Below are positions 1 to 9,224 of a stretch of DNA of 64,000 nucleotides, piece after piece. Each line of letters opens with the position of its first letter. Within the stretch, counting starts at the first letter, position 1. Source of the DNA: Cyanobium sp. T1B-Tous (lineage in GTDB: Bacteria > Cyanobacteriota > Cyanobacteriia > PCC-6307 > Cyanobiaceae); NCBI RefSeq assembly GCF_024345475.1, contig NZ_JAGQBE010000004.1, positions 1 through 64,000 of the forward strand, written 5' to 3'. The position numbers and the translations under genes were made by a program. The notes under the pieces are model-generated. The model was not told where the DNA came from, ran no database searches, and saw only the letters and a list, made by a program, of their open reading frames with translations.

Positions 1-390
1 CCCCTGCTGGTGGCCCGGGTGGCCGGGGCCAGGGATCCGCTGGCCCTGGCGGAGCGGCTGCAGTTGCCCCATCGCCAGCACCGGCTGCTGGTGCACTGGT
101 TGGAGCTGCGCCGCCGGCTCGGGGAGCAGCCGCAGGGCTGCAGCCTGGCGGTGGACCAGTGGTGTGCCCTGTTGGAAGCCCCGGGCTGCAGCGCCGAGGC
201 GGTGGCCCTGGCCCTGGCCTGCGGCACCGGCCCGCGTCGGCCCCTGCTGCGCTGGTGGCTGCGCTGGCGCCACCTCAAGAGTGAACAGGCCGCGGCCGAC
301 CTGCTGGCCGCTGGGATGGGTCAGGGGCCGGAGCTGGGCCAGCGGCTGCGGGAGCTGCGGGCCGAGCGGCTGCGGCGGGAGCGGCTTTAG
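1..390 (+). CDS. CCA tRNA nucleotidyltransferase, C-terminal part (partial)
   Basis: The reading frame is open from the first base and ends with TAG, so the 5' part lies outside the window. The visible 129 residues are an arginine- and leucine-rich helical region that ends in GQRLRELRAERLRRERL. This resembles the C-terminus of CCA-adding enzymes and poly(A) polymerases, which carry a G..L..LR...L helix after the RNA-binding domains. These enzymes add or repair the 3' CCA of tRNA in the cytoplasm. The catalytic nucleotidyltransferase head is not visible. The product is assigned from tail similarity and from its place before kdsB, as I recall it in related cyanobacteria. Another helical C-terminus cannot be excluded. 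Confidence 0.6.
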   Translation, partial: PLLVARVAGARDPLALAERLQLPHRQHRLLVHWLELRRRLGEQPQGCSLAVDQWCALLEAPGCSAEAVALALACGTGPRRPLLRWWLRWRHLKSEQAAADLLAAGMGQGPELGQRLRELRAERLRRERL

Positions 391-399
391 CGTCAGCCC

Positions 400-1182
400 A
401 TGACCGATCCGGTGCGTGATCCCTGCGTGGTGGTGGCCGTCCCGGCCCGGCTGGAATCGGCCCGGCTGCCTGGCAAGTTGCTCGCCGACATCGCCGGCAA
501 ACCCATGCTCCAGCACGTGCTGGAGCGCTGCCGCCAGGCCAGGGGTGTGGCGGCCGTGGTGGTGTGCACCGACAGTGACCAGGTGCGCGCGGGCGCCGCT
601 GCCTGGGGCTTCCCGGTGCTGATGACCTCCGCCAGCTGCCGCTCCGGCAGTGAGCGCCTGGCCAGCGTGGTGGAGCAGCTGGTGGCTGCTGCGGGGGGAT
701 TGCCTGCGGAAACCTTGGTGATCAATGTGCAGGGGGACCAGCCCCTGCTGGATCCGGGGATCATCGAGGCGATGGTGGCCCAGTTCGTGGCCCTCGAGCG
801 GCCGCCGGTGCTGACCCCCGTCTATCCGCTGGCCGCCGACAAGCTGCACGATCCCAACGTGGTGAAGGTGTTGCGGGCCGGCGACGGGCGGGCCATCACC
901 TTCTCGCGCAGTGCCCTGCCCCACCTGCGCGGGGTGCCGCCGGAGCAGTGGGCCGACCACACCACCTACTGGGGCCATGTGGGCCTCTACGGCTACCGGG
1001 CCGATGTACTGGCCGGTTGGATGGCCCTGCCTGTCTCTCCCCTCGAGGATCTCGAGAAGCTGGAGCAGTTGCGACTGATCGACGCCGGTATTCCCCTGCT
1101 CACCTTCGTGGTGGATCAGGACTGTCTCTCGGTGGACACCCCGGAGCAGCTGGAGCAGGCCCGGGACCTGGCCCAGCCTTAG
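400..1182 (+). CDS. kdsB: 3-deoxy-manno-octulosonate cytidylyltransferase (CMP-Kdo synthetase)
   Basis: The enzyme activates Kdo with CTP to CMP-Kdo, the donor used by WaaA. The 260-residue protein has the N-terminal nucleotide-binding signature PARLESARLPGKLLADIAGKP near residues 14-34. It also has the metal-site motif NVQGDQPLLDP near residue 109 and the SPLEDLEKLEQLR motif near residue 208, all typical of KdsB. The length matches the family (about 245-260). The ATG lies 9 bp after the upstream stop. Its TAG overlaps the TAA of the convergent kdsC by 4 bp (1179-1182). The genes that make its substrate (kdsC, kdsA, kdsD) follow directly on the opposite strand, so a complete Kdo supply module is assembled here. 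Confidence 0.95.
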   Translation: MTDPVRDPCVVVAVPARLESARLPGKLLADIAGKPMLQHVLERCRQARGVAAVVVCTDSDQVRAGAAAWGFPVLMTSASCRSGSERLASVVEQLVAAAGGLPAETLVINVQGDQPLLDPGIIEAMVAQFVALERPPVLTPVYPLAADKLHDPNVVKVLRAGDGRAITFSRSALPHLRGVPPEQWADHTTYWGHVGLYGYRADVLAGWMALPVSPLEDLEKLEQLRLIDAGIPLLTFVVDQDCLSVDTPEQLEQARDLAQP

Positions 1183-1748
1183 GCGTTGCCCTCGCGCCAG
1201 CCCTGCTGATGGAGCTGACGCCACAGCCCCCGCTGGTGCAGCAGGGACTCCGCCAGTTCGCGCACGGCGCCATCGCCGCCCCGGCGCTGCAGCACCCAGT
1301 CGGCCTGGCGGCGCAGGCCCGCGGCTCCATCGGCAGGGCTGATCAGCAGGCCCGTGGCGGGGCGCACCGTGAGGTCGTTGAGGTCATCGCCGATGAAGGC
1401 GGTGTGGTCCCGATCCAGCTTCAGGCTGGCCTGGAGTTGCTCCAGGGCCGCGAGCTTGTCGCCCACCCCCACCAGGCAGTGGCTCACCTGCAGATGGCGG
1501 GCCCGTTGCTCGATGGCGCCGCTGCGCCCGCCACTGAGAAAGGCCACCTCGATGCCGGCCCGTTGCAGCATCCGGATCGCCAGACCGTCCCGCACGTCGA
1601 AGCGCTTCACCACCCGACCCTGCTCGTCGTAGTGCAGGCCCCCATCGGTGAGCACGCCGTCGACGTCGCACACCAGCAGGCGGATCTGGCGCAGGCGTGG
1701 CCTGAGCAGGCGCCGCTGCAGCCGCGAGCGCAGATGCAACCGGCTCAC
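1179..1748 (-). CDS. kdsC: 3-deoxy-manno-octulosonate-8-phosphate phosphatase
   Basis: This HAD-superfamily phosphatase removes the 8-phosphate from Kdo-8-P. The HAD motif I sequence [11 protein letters not shown] lies near residue 20, the threonine/serine motif is FLSGGRSG, and the later GDDLNDL motif supplies the metal-binding aspartates. At 189 residues it is a typical small, cap-less KdsC. The GTG start at 1748 overlaps the kdsA stop as GTGA, so translation is probably coupled to kdsA. An open frame continues upstream through kdsA, but it has no family similarity before the GTG. The 3' end overlaps kdsB by 4 bp. Confidence 0.93.
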   Translation of the reverse strand: MSRLHLRSRLQRRLLRPRLRQIRLLVCDVDGVLTDGGLHYDEQGRVVKRFDVRDGLAIRMLQRAGIEVAFLSGGRSGAIEQRARHLQVSHCLVGVGDKLAALEQLQASLKLDRDHTAFIGDDLNDLTVRPATGLLISPADGAAGLRRQADWVLQRRGGDGAVRELAESLLHQRGLWRQLHQQGWREGNA

Positions 1749-2575
1749 AGGGTGCTCGCCGCCAGGCCGCCTTCTAGGCCCTGGCGCAGGGCCAGCAGCT
1801 GGCGCAGCAGGGCTTCGAGCCGGTGCAGCGGCACCATGTTGGGCCCGTCGCTGAGGGCGTTGTCGGGATCGGGGTGGGTCTCCATGAACAGGCCATCCAC
1901 GCCCACGGCCACGGCGGCTCTGGCCAGGGGTGCCACAAATTCCCGCTGGCCACCGGTGCTGGTGCCGCGCCCTCCCGGCTGCTGCACGGCGTGGGTGGCA
2001 TCGAAGATCACCGGGCAACCCAGGGCCTGCATCTGGGGGATACCGCGGTAGTCCACCACGAGGGTGTTGTAGCCAAAGCTGGAGCCCCGTTCGGTGAGCC
2101 AGAGGCGGCCGCTGGCGGGATCCAGGCCGAATTCCGCCATTTTGTTCACCACCTGGGCCATGTCCCAGGGCGCCAGAAATTGCCCCTTCTTGACGTTCAC
2201 CACCTTGGTGGTGCCGGCCACGGCTTGGGCGGCCGCCTCCAGCAGGTCGGTCTGGCGGCAGAGGAAAGCGGGAATCTGCAGCACGTCCACGGCCTGGGCC
2301 GCGGCGGCAGCTTGATGGCTTTCGTGGATGTCGGTGAGCACCGGCACCCCGAAGCTCTGGCCCACCTCCTGCAGGATCGCCAGCCCCTCCTCGGGGCCTG
2401 GACCGCGAAAGGATTGGCCCGAGCTGCGGTTGGCCTTGTCAAAGCTGGCCTTGAACACGTAGCGAATGCCCAGCTTCTGGCAGAGCGCGCTCACCTGCTC
2501 GGCCACCCGCAGCACGAGCTCGCGGTTTTCGATCACGCAGGGCCCGGCGATCAGGGTGAAAGGGATGGCCGTCAT
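1745..2575 (-). CDS. kdsA: 3-deoxy-8-phosphooctulonate synthase
   Basis: KdsA condenses phosphoenolpyruvate with arabinose-5-phosphate to give Kdo-8-phosphate. The 276-residue protein begins [20 protein letters not shown], with the PEP-binding AGPCVIEN motif, and continues with [11 protein letters not shown] and the GxxFGYN-type loop [12 protein letters not shown]. The N of the KANRSS motif and the lack of an obvious metal-site Cys suggest the metal-independent class, but this was judged by eye. The ATG overlaps the kdsD stop as ATGA (2572-2575) and its own TGA overlaps the kdsC GTG. The three genes therefore form a translationally coupled kdsD-kdsA-kdsC unit. Confidence 0.95.
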   Translation of the reverse strand: MTAIPFTLIAGPCVIENRELVLRVAEQVSALCQKLGIRYVFKASFDKANRSSGQSFRGPGPEEGLAILQEVGQSFGVPVLTDIHESHQAAAAAQAVDVLQIPAFLCRQTDLLEAAAQAVAGTTKVVNVKKGQFLAPWDMAQVVNKMAEFGLDPASGRLWLTERGSSFGYNTLVVDYRGIPQMQALGCPVIFDATHAVQQPGGRGTSTGGQREFVAPLARAAVAVGVDGLFMETHPDPDNALSDGPNMVPLHRLEALLRQLLALRQGLEGGLAASTL

Positions 2576-3603
2576 GGGCGCTCCGCGGCGGGGCTGGTGG
2601 TGAACCCAGCCTGCACCAGATCGTGCAGCCGCAGCAGACCCAGCAGCTGGCGGGGCTGGGCCGGATCCACCACCGGCAGCACCGAAATCGCCTGGCGGGG
2701 GTTGCGCTCCATCAGCTCCAGGGCCGCGACGGCCAGGGTGTCCGGCGCCACGGTGATCGGGTTGGCGGTGGCCATGGCGCTGGCACGCAGGGCGGCCCAG
2801 CTGTCGGGGGCATGGCGTTGCAGGGTGCGGCGCAGGTCCCCGTCGGTGATCAGCCCGGCCAGCTCGGCGGGGTTGTGGGCGGCCTGCACCCAGGCGGCGC
2901 CGAGGCTGCCCTTGCCGTTGCTGCCCTCGGTGAGGCGACCGATCACCTCCGCCAGTGGAGCCTCGGGGGACAGGCCTTCCAGATCGGCGGCCGGCACCAT
3001 CAAATCGGCCACGGTGAGGGTGAGCTGGCGGCCCAGGGATCCGGCCGGGTGGTTGATGGCGAAGTCCTCCGGCGAGATGCCGGCCCGCTCCATCCACACC
3101 GCCGCCAGGGCATCGCCGATCGCCATCGCCACTGCCGTGCTGGCGGTGGGGGCCAGGTTGAGGGGGCATACCTCCCGATCCACTGCGCCATCGAGAACCA
3201 CGTCGCAGCCCAACGCCAGGCTGGAGGCCAGGCGTCCCACCAGGGCGATGCGGGCGGTGCCGCGGCGGCGCAGGTGGGGAAGGATCGCGAGCAGCTCTTC
3301 GGTTTCGCCGCTGTTGGAGAGCAGCAGGGCTACGTCGTCGGAAGCCACGATGCCCAGGTCGCCATGCAGGGCGTCGACCGGATTGAGAAACACGGCCGTC
3401 AGGCCGATCGAGGAGAAGGTGGCGGCGATCTTGCGGGCGACGATGCCGCTCTTGCCTACCCCCGTCACCACCAGTTTGGCCCGCCGCTGCCGGCAGCCTT
3501 CGAGCAGCTCCAGGGCCGCTTCCACCTGGGTGCTGCTGAGGCGCTGGGCGGCGGCGGCGATGGCGGCAGCCTCTTCCTCCAGGCAGCGGGTGAGGGCAGA
3601 CAC
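2572..3603 (-). CDS. kdsD: arabinose-5-phosphate isomerase (KpsF/GutQ family)
   Basis: This enzyme isomerises ribulose-5-phosphate to arabinose-5-phosphate, the first step of Kdo synthesis. The N-terminal SIS sugar-isomerase domain (about residues 20-190) contains [26 protein letters not shown] and HPAGSLGR. Two C-terminal CBS domains (about residues 205-340) follow, including ITDGDLRR and the ISVLPVVD strand. The 343-residue length matches KdsD/KpsF with tandem CBS domains. Translation starts at GTG 3603; no closer ATG gives an intact domain. It is the first gene of the overlapping kdsD-kdsA-kdsC set and lies 54 bp after selD on the same strand. Confidence 0.93.
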   Translation of the reverse strand: MSALTRCLEEEAAAIAAAAQRLSSTQVEAALELLEGCRQRRAKLVVTGVGKSGIVARKIAATFSSIGLTAVFLNPVDALHGDLGIVASDDVALLLSNSGETEELLAILPHLRRRGTARIALVGRLASSLALGCDVVLDGAVDREVCPLNLAPTASTAVAMAIGDALAAVWMERAGISPEDFAINHPAGSLGRQLTLTVADLMVPAADLEGLSPEAPLAEVIGRLTEGSNGKGSLGAAWVQAAHNPAELAGLITDGDLRRTLQRHAPDSWAALRASAMATANPITVAPDTLAVAALELMERNPRQAISVLPVVDPAQPRQLLGLLRLHDLVQAGFTTSPAAERP

Positions 3604-3657
3604 GATGCCGGGATCAGCAGTGGTGCCATTCTCCCTGCCGGCCCGCTGCGGCGGGAC

Positions 3658-5754
3658 TCAGGTGTGCACCTGGCCGATCAGGGCCGCCTGGGCGAATCCC
3701 GCCTGCTGCAGGGCGGCGAGGGCGGCGTCGCATTGATCGGCGGGAATCGCTGCCAGCAGGGGGCCGCAGGTCTGGGGGTCGATCAGCAGGCCCTGGCGGG
3801 CGGCGTCGGCTGGGCCATCGAGGCGTACCCGCTTTTCCAGCAGGGCGAGGGCGCTGGCATTGGAGGGGGCCAGGCTGCTGGCCCAGCCCTGCTCCAGCAG
3901 GGGCAGGGCCCCGGCCAGGGCCGGAATTGCGGCGGCCTTCAGCCTCACGTGGCTGGGCTCGGGGCTGGCAGCCAGCATCTCGCCCAGGTGTCCCAGCAGC
4001 CCGAAGCCGGTCACGTCGGTGCAGGCCCGGCAGCCGTGGCGGGCCAGGAGCTCCACCAGGGCCGCCTGGCTCTGTTGCATCTGGAGCAGGGCGGCGTCGA
4101 TCCAGGCGGGCTGGGCCCTACCCGCCATGGCGGCGGCAAACAGCACGCCGCTCCCGATCGGCCGGCTCAGCAGCAGGCCATCGCCCGGCCGCAACGGCCC
4201 CTTCGCCCAGGGCTCCCCGGCGGCCGTGCAGCCATTCACGCTCAGCACCAGGCTCAGGCCACCGGGATGTCCTAGAGGGCCTGCGCCATCGCGGGCCTCG
4301 AGGGTGTGGCCGCCGATCAGCCGGGCGCCCAGGGGGGCCAGCACCGATTGGATTCCGGCCAGGGTGTCGCTCAGCAGGTCGGCCTGGAGCTGCTCCGCCA
4401 GTTCCGGCAGGGTGACCACCGCCTGGACGGTGGTGACACGGGCGCCGCAGGCCCAGAGGTCGCTGCAGGCATGCAGGGTGGTGAGCCGGGCATTCAGCCA
4501 GGCGTCATCCACCAGGGCGGGGAAGCCATCCACGCTCTGCAGCAGGTGGCTGCCCTCCAGGGTTTGGCCGATCACGGCGGCGTCCTCGGCGCTACCCGGG
4601 GTGCCCCCGCCCAGACCGTTGCGGGCCAGGGCGTCCTGGAGGGGGCTGGCGGCCAGCTTGGCGGCACAGCCGCGGCAGGCCATGGGGCTGGCTCTGCCGG
4701 GATCCATGGCTTTGAGGCTGCTGAAGCGGGCCATGAAGCGTTGGTCCAGGGAGTGCTTCCAGCGCCAGAGCAGGGGGCTGGGCCCGATGGCCCAGGGCCC
4801 CCAGAAGGCGACCGCCTGGGGCTTCTGCCGCAGGCTGCCGCCATCCCCCAGCAGCTGCAGGGCCCAGCGCTGGGGCCGCCAGGGCCGCAGCGGCCGGCCC
4901 ACCACCGCGGCGGTGAGGTTGTGGGCCAGGCTCGGGGCGCAGCGCACGGCCCACACGCCCGAGGGGGGCCGGGGATGGTCGGCGATCACGCCGCAGTCAC
5001 CGCTGGCGAACAGTCCGGGATGGCCCAGCACCTGCAGGCTGGCCCCGGTGAGAAGCCGTCCCCGGGGGTCGCTCGGCAACCCACTGGCGGCGAGCCAACG
5101 GGGGGCTCGGCTGCCGGTGCAGGCCAGATCGGCGGGGGCCTCGGGGCTGGCGTCCTGGAGCGTGATGCCAGCGGCCTGGAGCAGCCGTTTTCCCAGTTGG
5201 TTGGCGGCCCGGGAGCCCAGATGCAGGTCGCTGCCCCGCAACAGCAGCTCCGGTTGCAGGCCCCGGGCCCGCAGGGCCAGGGCCACCTCCACGGCCGCGG
5301 CGCCACCGCCCCGGATGCGGACGCCGCCCTGGTGGTGCTGGCCGCACCACTGCAGGAACGGCTCCAGGGGCTTGATCGCCATGGTGGCCTGCTGGGTGTC
5401 GATGGTTTCGGCTCCCACATCGAGGCTGAGCCAGTCCCAACGCAGGCTGGGCCGTCCCTCCAGCTGCAGCTCCTGGGCCTGGGGATCGAGGCCCGTGATC
5501 TCCGCCTGCACGAAGGTCACCCCGGCCAGCCGGCAGAGGCGGCGCAGGTCGATGCTGCAGGCCTGGGTGTCGTAGAGACCGGCCACCAGCCCCGGCACCA
5601 TGCCCGAATAGAGGGCTGTGCTGTGGCGACTCACCAGGGTGATCTGGGCCGGTGGGCGCCGATTGCTCTGGCGCCGTGCCATCGCCCACATCCGCAGCAC
5701 CAGGGCATGGCTGTGGCCGCCACCGGCCAGCACCAGCCTGCCTTCAGCGGCCAT
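3658..5754 (-). CDS. selD: fused FAD/NADH-dehydrogenase-like and selenide, water dikinase protein
   Basis: This is a two-domain protein of 698 residues. Residues 1 to about 335 form a pyridine nucleotide-disulfide oxidoreductase-like domain with AGGGHSHALVL near residue 9 and an FASGDCG FAD-contacting motif. From about residue 345 on comes SelD, which uses ATP and selenide to make selenophosphate. The SelD active-site loop is CRGCAAKL, with Cys363 and Lys366 in the places of E. coli Cys17 and Lys20; the second E. coli cysteine is Ala. GGHTLEARDG and DVTGFGLLGHLGEM are further SelD motifs. The ATG at 5754 overlaps the galE end by 11 bp. The fusion is known in cyanobacteria; the electron-transfer role of the N-terminal half is not established. 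Confidence 0.9.
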   Translation of the reverse strand: MAAEGRLVLAGGGHSHALVLRMWAMARRQSNRRPPAQITLVSRHSTALYSGMVPGLVAGLYDTQACSIDLRRLCRLAGVTFVQAEITGLDPQAQELQLEGRPSLRWDWLSLDVGAETIDTQQATMAIKPLEPFLQWCGQHHQGGVRIRGGGAAAVEVALALRARGLQPELLLRGSDLHLGSRAANQLGKRLLQAAGITLQDASPEAPADLACTGSRAPRWLAASGLPSDPRGRLLTGASLQVLGHPGLFASGDCGVIADHPRPPSGVWAVRCAPSLAHNLTAAVVGRPLRPWRPQRWALQLLGDGGSLRQKPQAVAFWGPWAIGPSPLLWRWKHSLDQRFMARFSSLKAMDPGRASPMACRGCAAKLAASPLQDALARNGLGGGTPGSAEDAAVIGQTLEGSHLLQSVDGFPALVDDAWLNARLTTLHACSDLWACGARVTTVQAVVTLPELAEQLQADLLSDTLAGIQSVLAPLGARLIGGHTLEARDGAGPLGHPGGLSLVLSVNGCTAAGEPWAKGPLRPGDGLLLSRPIGSGVLFAAAMAGRAQPAWIDAALLQMQQSQAALVELLARHGCRACTDVTGFGLLGHLGEMLAASPEPSHVRLKAAAIPALAGALPLLEQGWASSLAPSNASALALLEKRVRLDGPADAARQGLLIDPQTCGPLLAAIPADQCDAALAALQQAGFAQAALIGQVHT

Positions 5755-6811
5755 AGCCGTGGGGGTTGGCCTGTTGCCAGCACCAGCCGTCGCGACACAT
5801 GTCGGCCAGCCCGCGGCGGGTGCGCCAGCCCAGCCGCTCGGCGGCCAGGCGCGGATCGGCCACCGTGCTGGCTGCATCGCCATCGCGCCGCGCCACGATC
5901 GCGTAGGGCACGGGGCAACCGCTGGCGGCTTCAAACGCCCGCACCACCTCCAACACGGAGTGGCCCTCGCCGCTGCCCAGGTTGAGGGTGAGCAGCTGGG
6001 GCGGCTCTGCCAGCAGCACGTCGAGGGCGGCCCGGTGACCCTCGGCCAGATCCATCACATGGATGTAGTCGCGGATGCCGCTGCCATCGGGGGTGGGCCA
6101 GTCGCCACCGAACACCTGCAGCTCAGCCCGCCGGCCTACTGCCACTTGGCTCACAAAGGGGAACAGGTTGTTGGGGATGCCACTGGGGTCTTCGCCGATG
6201 CGTCCACTGGGGTGGGCCCCCACGGGGTTGAAGTAGCGCAGTCGGGCGATGCGCCAGCCGGGCTCACTGGCGGCCAGATCGGCCAGCAGCTGCTCCACGG
6301 CGGCCTTGCTGTGGCCGTAGGGATTGATTGGCTGGATCGGCGCCGTCTCGGCGATCGGCACAACCTCGGGATAGCCGTAAAGGGTGGCGCTGCTGCTGAA
6401 CACCAGGGTGCGGCAGCCGTGGGCCTGCATCGCTGCCAGCAGCTGGCGGGAGCCGGCCAGGTTCACATCCCAGTAGCGCAGTGGTTCGCGCACCGATTCC
6501 CCCACCGCCTTGAGCCCGGCGAAGTGGATCACGGCCGCGACGGGCCCGTTGCCAGGGGCCGCGGCGAAGGCGCGATCCAGATCGGCAGCGGAGCGGATGT
6601 CGCCCTCGACAACCGTCAACCGGTGGGCTGCTTCAGGGCCGGCCAGCTCCCGCACCCGTCGCAGGGCTTCCGGGGCGCTGTTGGAGAAGTTGTCGAGCAC
6701 CACCAGGCTGTGGCCGGCCTCCAGCAACACCAGGGCGGTGTGGCTGCCGATGAAGCCGGCACCTCCCGTGATCAACAGCTGGGCCAAGGGGCTGTTCCGC
6801 GCTTCCGGCAT
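5744..6811 (-). CDS. galE: UDP-glucose 4-epimerase
   Basis: This extended short-chain dehydrogenase/reductase interconverts UDP-glucose and UDP-galactose. The NAD-binding GGAGFIGSHTALVL motif lies near residue 16 and the catalytic YGHSKAAVEQLL (Tyr-x3-Lys) near residue 150. NFFNxxGAHP-type RYFNPVGAHPSGRIGED and GTGxxDYIHV-type GSGIRDYIHVMDLAEGH are characteristic of GalE rather than its homologues. The length of 355 residues fits. It is transcribed away from ugd with only 29 bp between the chosen starts, and its 3' end overlaps selD by 11 bp. It is the first gene of a possible galE-selD-kdsDAC transcript. Confidence 0.95.
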   Translation of the reverse strand: MPEARNSPLAQLLITGGAGFIGSHTALVLLEAGHSLVVLDNFSNSAPEALRRVRELAGPEAAHRLTVVEGDIRSAADLDRAFAAAPGNGPVAAVIHFAGLKAVGESVREPLRYWDVNLAGSRQLLAAMQAHGCRTLVFSSSATLYGYPEVVPIAETAPIQPINPYGHSKAAVEQLLADLAASEPGWRIARLRYFNPVGAHPSGRIGEDPSGIPNNLFPFVSQVAVGRRAELQVFGGDWPTPDGSGIRDYIHVMDLAEGHRAALDVLLAEPPQLLTLNLGSGEGHSVLEVVRAFEAASGCPVPYAIVARRDGDAASTVADPRLAAERLGWRTRRGLADMCRDGWCWQQANPHGYGR

Positions 6812-6840
6812 AGTCTCGCGTTCGGGAGATGCTGCGTTTC

Positions 6841-8238
6841 ATGGGGTCACCAACCATCCGCAGCATTTGCTGTATTGGTGCCGGCTATGTGGGCGGACCA
6901 ACGATGGCGGTGATTGCCGATCGCTGCCCGGCGGTGCAGGTCACGGTGGTCGACCTGAATGCCGAGCGGATCGCCGCCTGGAACGATCCCGATCTGGGCC
7001 AGTTGCCGGTCTATGAACCGGGCCTGGATGCGGTGGTGGGCCGCTGCCGGGGCCGCAATCTGCACTTCTCCACGGCGGTGGAGGAGTCCATCGCCGCCGC
7101 TGACATGGTGTTCCTGTCGGTGAACACGCCCACCAAAACCAAGGGTTTGGGGGCCGGCCAGGCCAGCGATCTCAAGTGGGTGGAAGCCAGCGCCCGCACC
7201 GTGGCCCAGGCGGCCCGGGGCCACACGATCGTTGTGGAGAAAAGCACCCTGCCTGTGCGCACGGCGGCGGCGGTGAAGGCGATCCTGGATGCGGGGCCAG
7301 CGGGCAAGAGTTTTGCGGTGCTCTCCAACCCCGAATTCCTCGCCGAGGGCACGGCGATTGCGGATCTGGAGGCTCCGGATCGGGTGCTGATCGGCGGGGA
7401 GGACGCTGATGCGATCGAGGCGCTGGCGGGTCTCTACAGCGCGTGGGTGGCGCCCCAGAAGATCCTGCGCACCAACCTCTGGAGCAGTGAGCTCTCCAAG
7501 CTCACGGCCAATGCCTTTTTGGCCCAGCGGATCAGCTCGATCAACAGCATCGCCGCCTTCTGTGAGGCCACGGGCGCTGATGTGCGGGAGGTGGCCCGGG
7601 CGATCGGGGCCGACAGCCGGATTGGCCCCAAGTTTCTGCAGGCCGGGCCGGGGTTTGGTGGCAGCTGCTTCCAGAAGGACATCCTGAATTTGGTGTACCT
7701 GTGCCGCCACTACGGCCTGGAGGAGGTGGCGGCCTACTGGGAGCAGGTGGTGACGCTCAACACCTGGCAGCAGCACCGCATTGCCAAGTTGGTGGTGACC
7801 AGGTTGTTTGGCACGGTGAGTGGCAAGCGGATCGGGGTGCTGGGGTTTGCCTTCAAGGCCGATACCAACGACACCCGCGAATCGCCGGCGATCCGCATCT
7901 GCCGGGATTTGCTCGAGGAGGGTGCCCAGCTGGCGATCGTGGATCCCAAGGTGAGCGAGGCCCAGATGGCACGCGATTTGGGCCAGCCGGCAGGTGCGGC
8001 CAGTGCTGAGCACGCAGCCGAGGGGAGCTGGCACGCGGTGAGCGATGTGCAGCAGGCGGCGAGCGGCGCCGATGCCCTGGTGCTGCTCACGGAGTGGCAA
8101 CAGTTTGCGGCGATCGATTGGCCGGCAGTGGCGGCGGTGATGCGCCAGCCGGCCTGGCTGTTTGATGCCCGGGCGAAGGCCGATGGGCACGCTGCCCGGG
8201 CGGCGGGGCTGCAGGTGTGGACCGTGGGGGAGGGCTGA
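6841..8238 (+). CDS. ugd: UDP-glucose 6-dehydrogenase
   Basis: The enzyme oxidises UDP-glucose to UDP-glucuronate in two NAD-dependent steps. The N-terminal dinucleotide fold has CCIGAGYVGGPTMAVIADR; the middle has NAFLAQRISSINS; the catalytic cysteine lies in FGGSCFQKDILNLV; and the C-terminal domain shows FAFKADTNDTRESPA. The 465-residue length and the GxGYVGGPT sequence place it in the longer, animal-like UGD class. ATG 6841 was chosen because a GGGAG at 6824-6828 lies 12 nt upstream; the earlier ATG 6829 abuts that site. It supplies the two downstream UDP-glucuronate enzymes. Confidence 0.95.
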   Translation: MGSPTIRSICCIGAGYVGGPTMAVIADRCPAVQVTVVDLNAERIAAWNDPDLGQLPVYEPGLDAVVGRCRGRNLHFSTAVEESIAAADMVFLSVNTPTKTKGLGAGQASDLKWVEASARTVAQAARGHTIVVEKSTLPVRTAAAVKAILDAGPAGKSFAVLSNPEFLAEGTAIADLEAPDRVLIGGEDADAIEALAGLYSAWVAPQKILRTNLWSSELSKLTANAFLAQRISSINSIAAFCEATGADVREVARAIGADSRIGPKFLQAGPGFGGSCFQKDILNLVYLCRHYGLEEVAAYWEQVVTLNTWQQHRIAKLVVTRLFGTVSGKRIGVLGFAFKADTNDTRESPAIRICRDLLEEGAQLAIVDPKVSEAQMARDLGQPAGAASAEHAAEGSWHAVSDVQQAASGADALVLLTEWQQFAAIDWPAVAAVMRQPAWLFDARAKADGHAARAAGLQVWTVGEG

Positions 8239-8241
8239 GCC

Positions 8242-9183
8242 ATGCCCGCTTCTCTCCCCCGCAACCTGATCACCGGCGGCGCCGGGTTTGTGGGTTCGCA
8301 CCTGGTGGACCGGCTGATGGAGGCCGGCGAGGAGGTGATCTGCCTCGACAACTACTTCACCGGCCGCAAGGCGAATGTGGCCCAGTGGATCGGCCATCCC
8401 CGCTTTGAGCTGATCCGCCATGACGTCACCGAGCCGATCAAGCTCGAGGTGGACCGGATCTGGCACCTCGCCTGCCCAGCCTCACCGGTGCACTACCAGC
8501 ACAACCCGATCAAAACCGCCAAAACCAGTTTCCTGGGCACCTACAACATGCTGGGCCTGGCCCGGCGGGTGGGGGCCCGGCTGCTGCTGGCCAGCACCAG
8601 TGAGGTGTACGGCGATCCGGAGGTGCACCCCCAGCCCGAGAGCTATCGGGGCTGTGTCAACACCATTGGATTGCGCAGCTGCTACGACGAGGGCAAGCGC
8701 ATCGCCGAAACGCTGTGCTTCGACTACCGGCGCATGCACGGCACCGAGATCCGGGTGGCGCGGATCTTCAACACCTACGGGCCGCGGATGCTGCCCGACG
8801 ACGGCCGGGTGGTGAGCAACTTCATCGTGCAGGCGTTGCGGGGCGAACCGCTCACCCTCTATGGCACCGGCAGCCAGACCCGCAGTTTTTGCTACGTGGA
8901 TGATCTGGTGGAGGGCCTGATCCGGTTGATGAACGGGGCGCACACCGGTCCGATCAACATCGGCAACCCCGGCGAGTTCACCATCCGCCAGCTGGCCGAG
9001 CTGGTGCGCTCTCGGATCAACCCCGAGCTGCCGCTGATCGAACAACCGCTGCCCGCCGACGATCCGCTGCAACGGCAACCGGTGATCGCGTTGGCGCAGC
9101 AGGAGCTGGGCTGGCAGCCCACGGTGCCTCTGGACCAGGGTCTGGAGCCCACCATCGCTTACTTCCGCGAGGCCCTCAGCTGA
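8242..9183 (+). CDS. UDP-glucuronate decarboxylase (UDP-xylose synthase)
   Basis: This extended SDR protein converts UDP-glucuronate to UDP-xylose. It has the [17 protein letters not shown]-binding motif near residue 11, [10 protein letters not shown], the [10 protein letters not shown] segment, and [16 protein letters not shown] with the catalytic Tyr and Lys. [18 protein letters not shown] and [14 protein letters not shown] follow. These segments are highly characteristic of UXS enzymes from plants and bacteria. It starts 3 bp after ugd, so the two are almost certainly co-transcribed and channel UDP-Glc through UDP-GlcA to UDP-Xyl. No membrane segment is seen, so the enzyme should be cytosolic. 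Confidence 0.93.
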   Translation: MPASLPRNLITGGAGFVGSHLVDRLMEAGEEVICLDNYFTGRKANVAQWIGHPRFELIRHDVTEPIKLEVDRIWHLACPASPVHYQHNPIKTAKTSFLGTYNMLGLARRVGARLLLASTSEVYGDPEVHPQPESYRGCVNTIGLRSCYDEGKRIAETLCFDYRRMHGTEIRVARIFNTYGPRMLPDDGRVVSNFIVQALRGEPLTLYGTGSQTRSFCYVDDLVEGLIRLMNGAHTGPINIGNPGEFTIRQLAELVRSRINPELPLIEQPLPADDPLQRQPVIALAQQELGWQPTVPLDQGLEPTIAYFREALS

Positions 9184-9224
9184 ATGCGTAAGGACCCATT
9201 CCCCAAGCTGCCCTCCCTGATTCC

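Noticed and set aside
1823-3736. Long open frame antisense to kdsA and kdsD (and similar ones at 4306-5985, 6847-8466, 9813-11807, 21221-22894, 31658-32995, 47238-48761)
   Set aside because: These run antisense to strongly conserved genes and encode Gly/Pro/Arg/His-rich sequence without any motif; they result from high-GC third positions.
4660-4690. Inactive SelD because one active-site cysteine of the E. coli pair is replaced by alanine
   Set aside because: The catalytic Cys and the essential Lys (positions equivalent to 17 and 20) are retained; the other cysteine is not required in the family.
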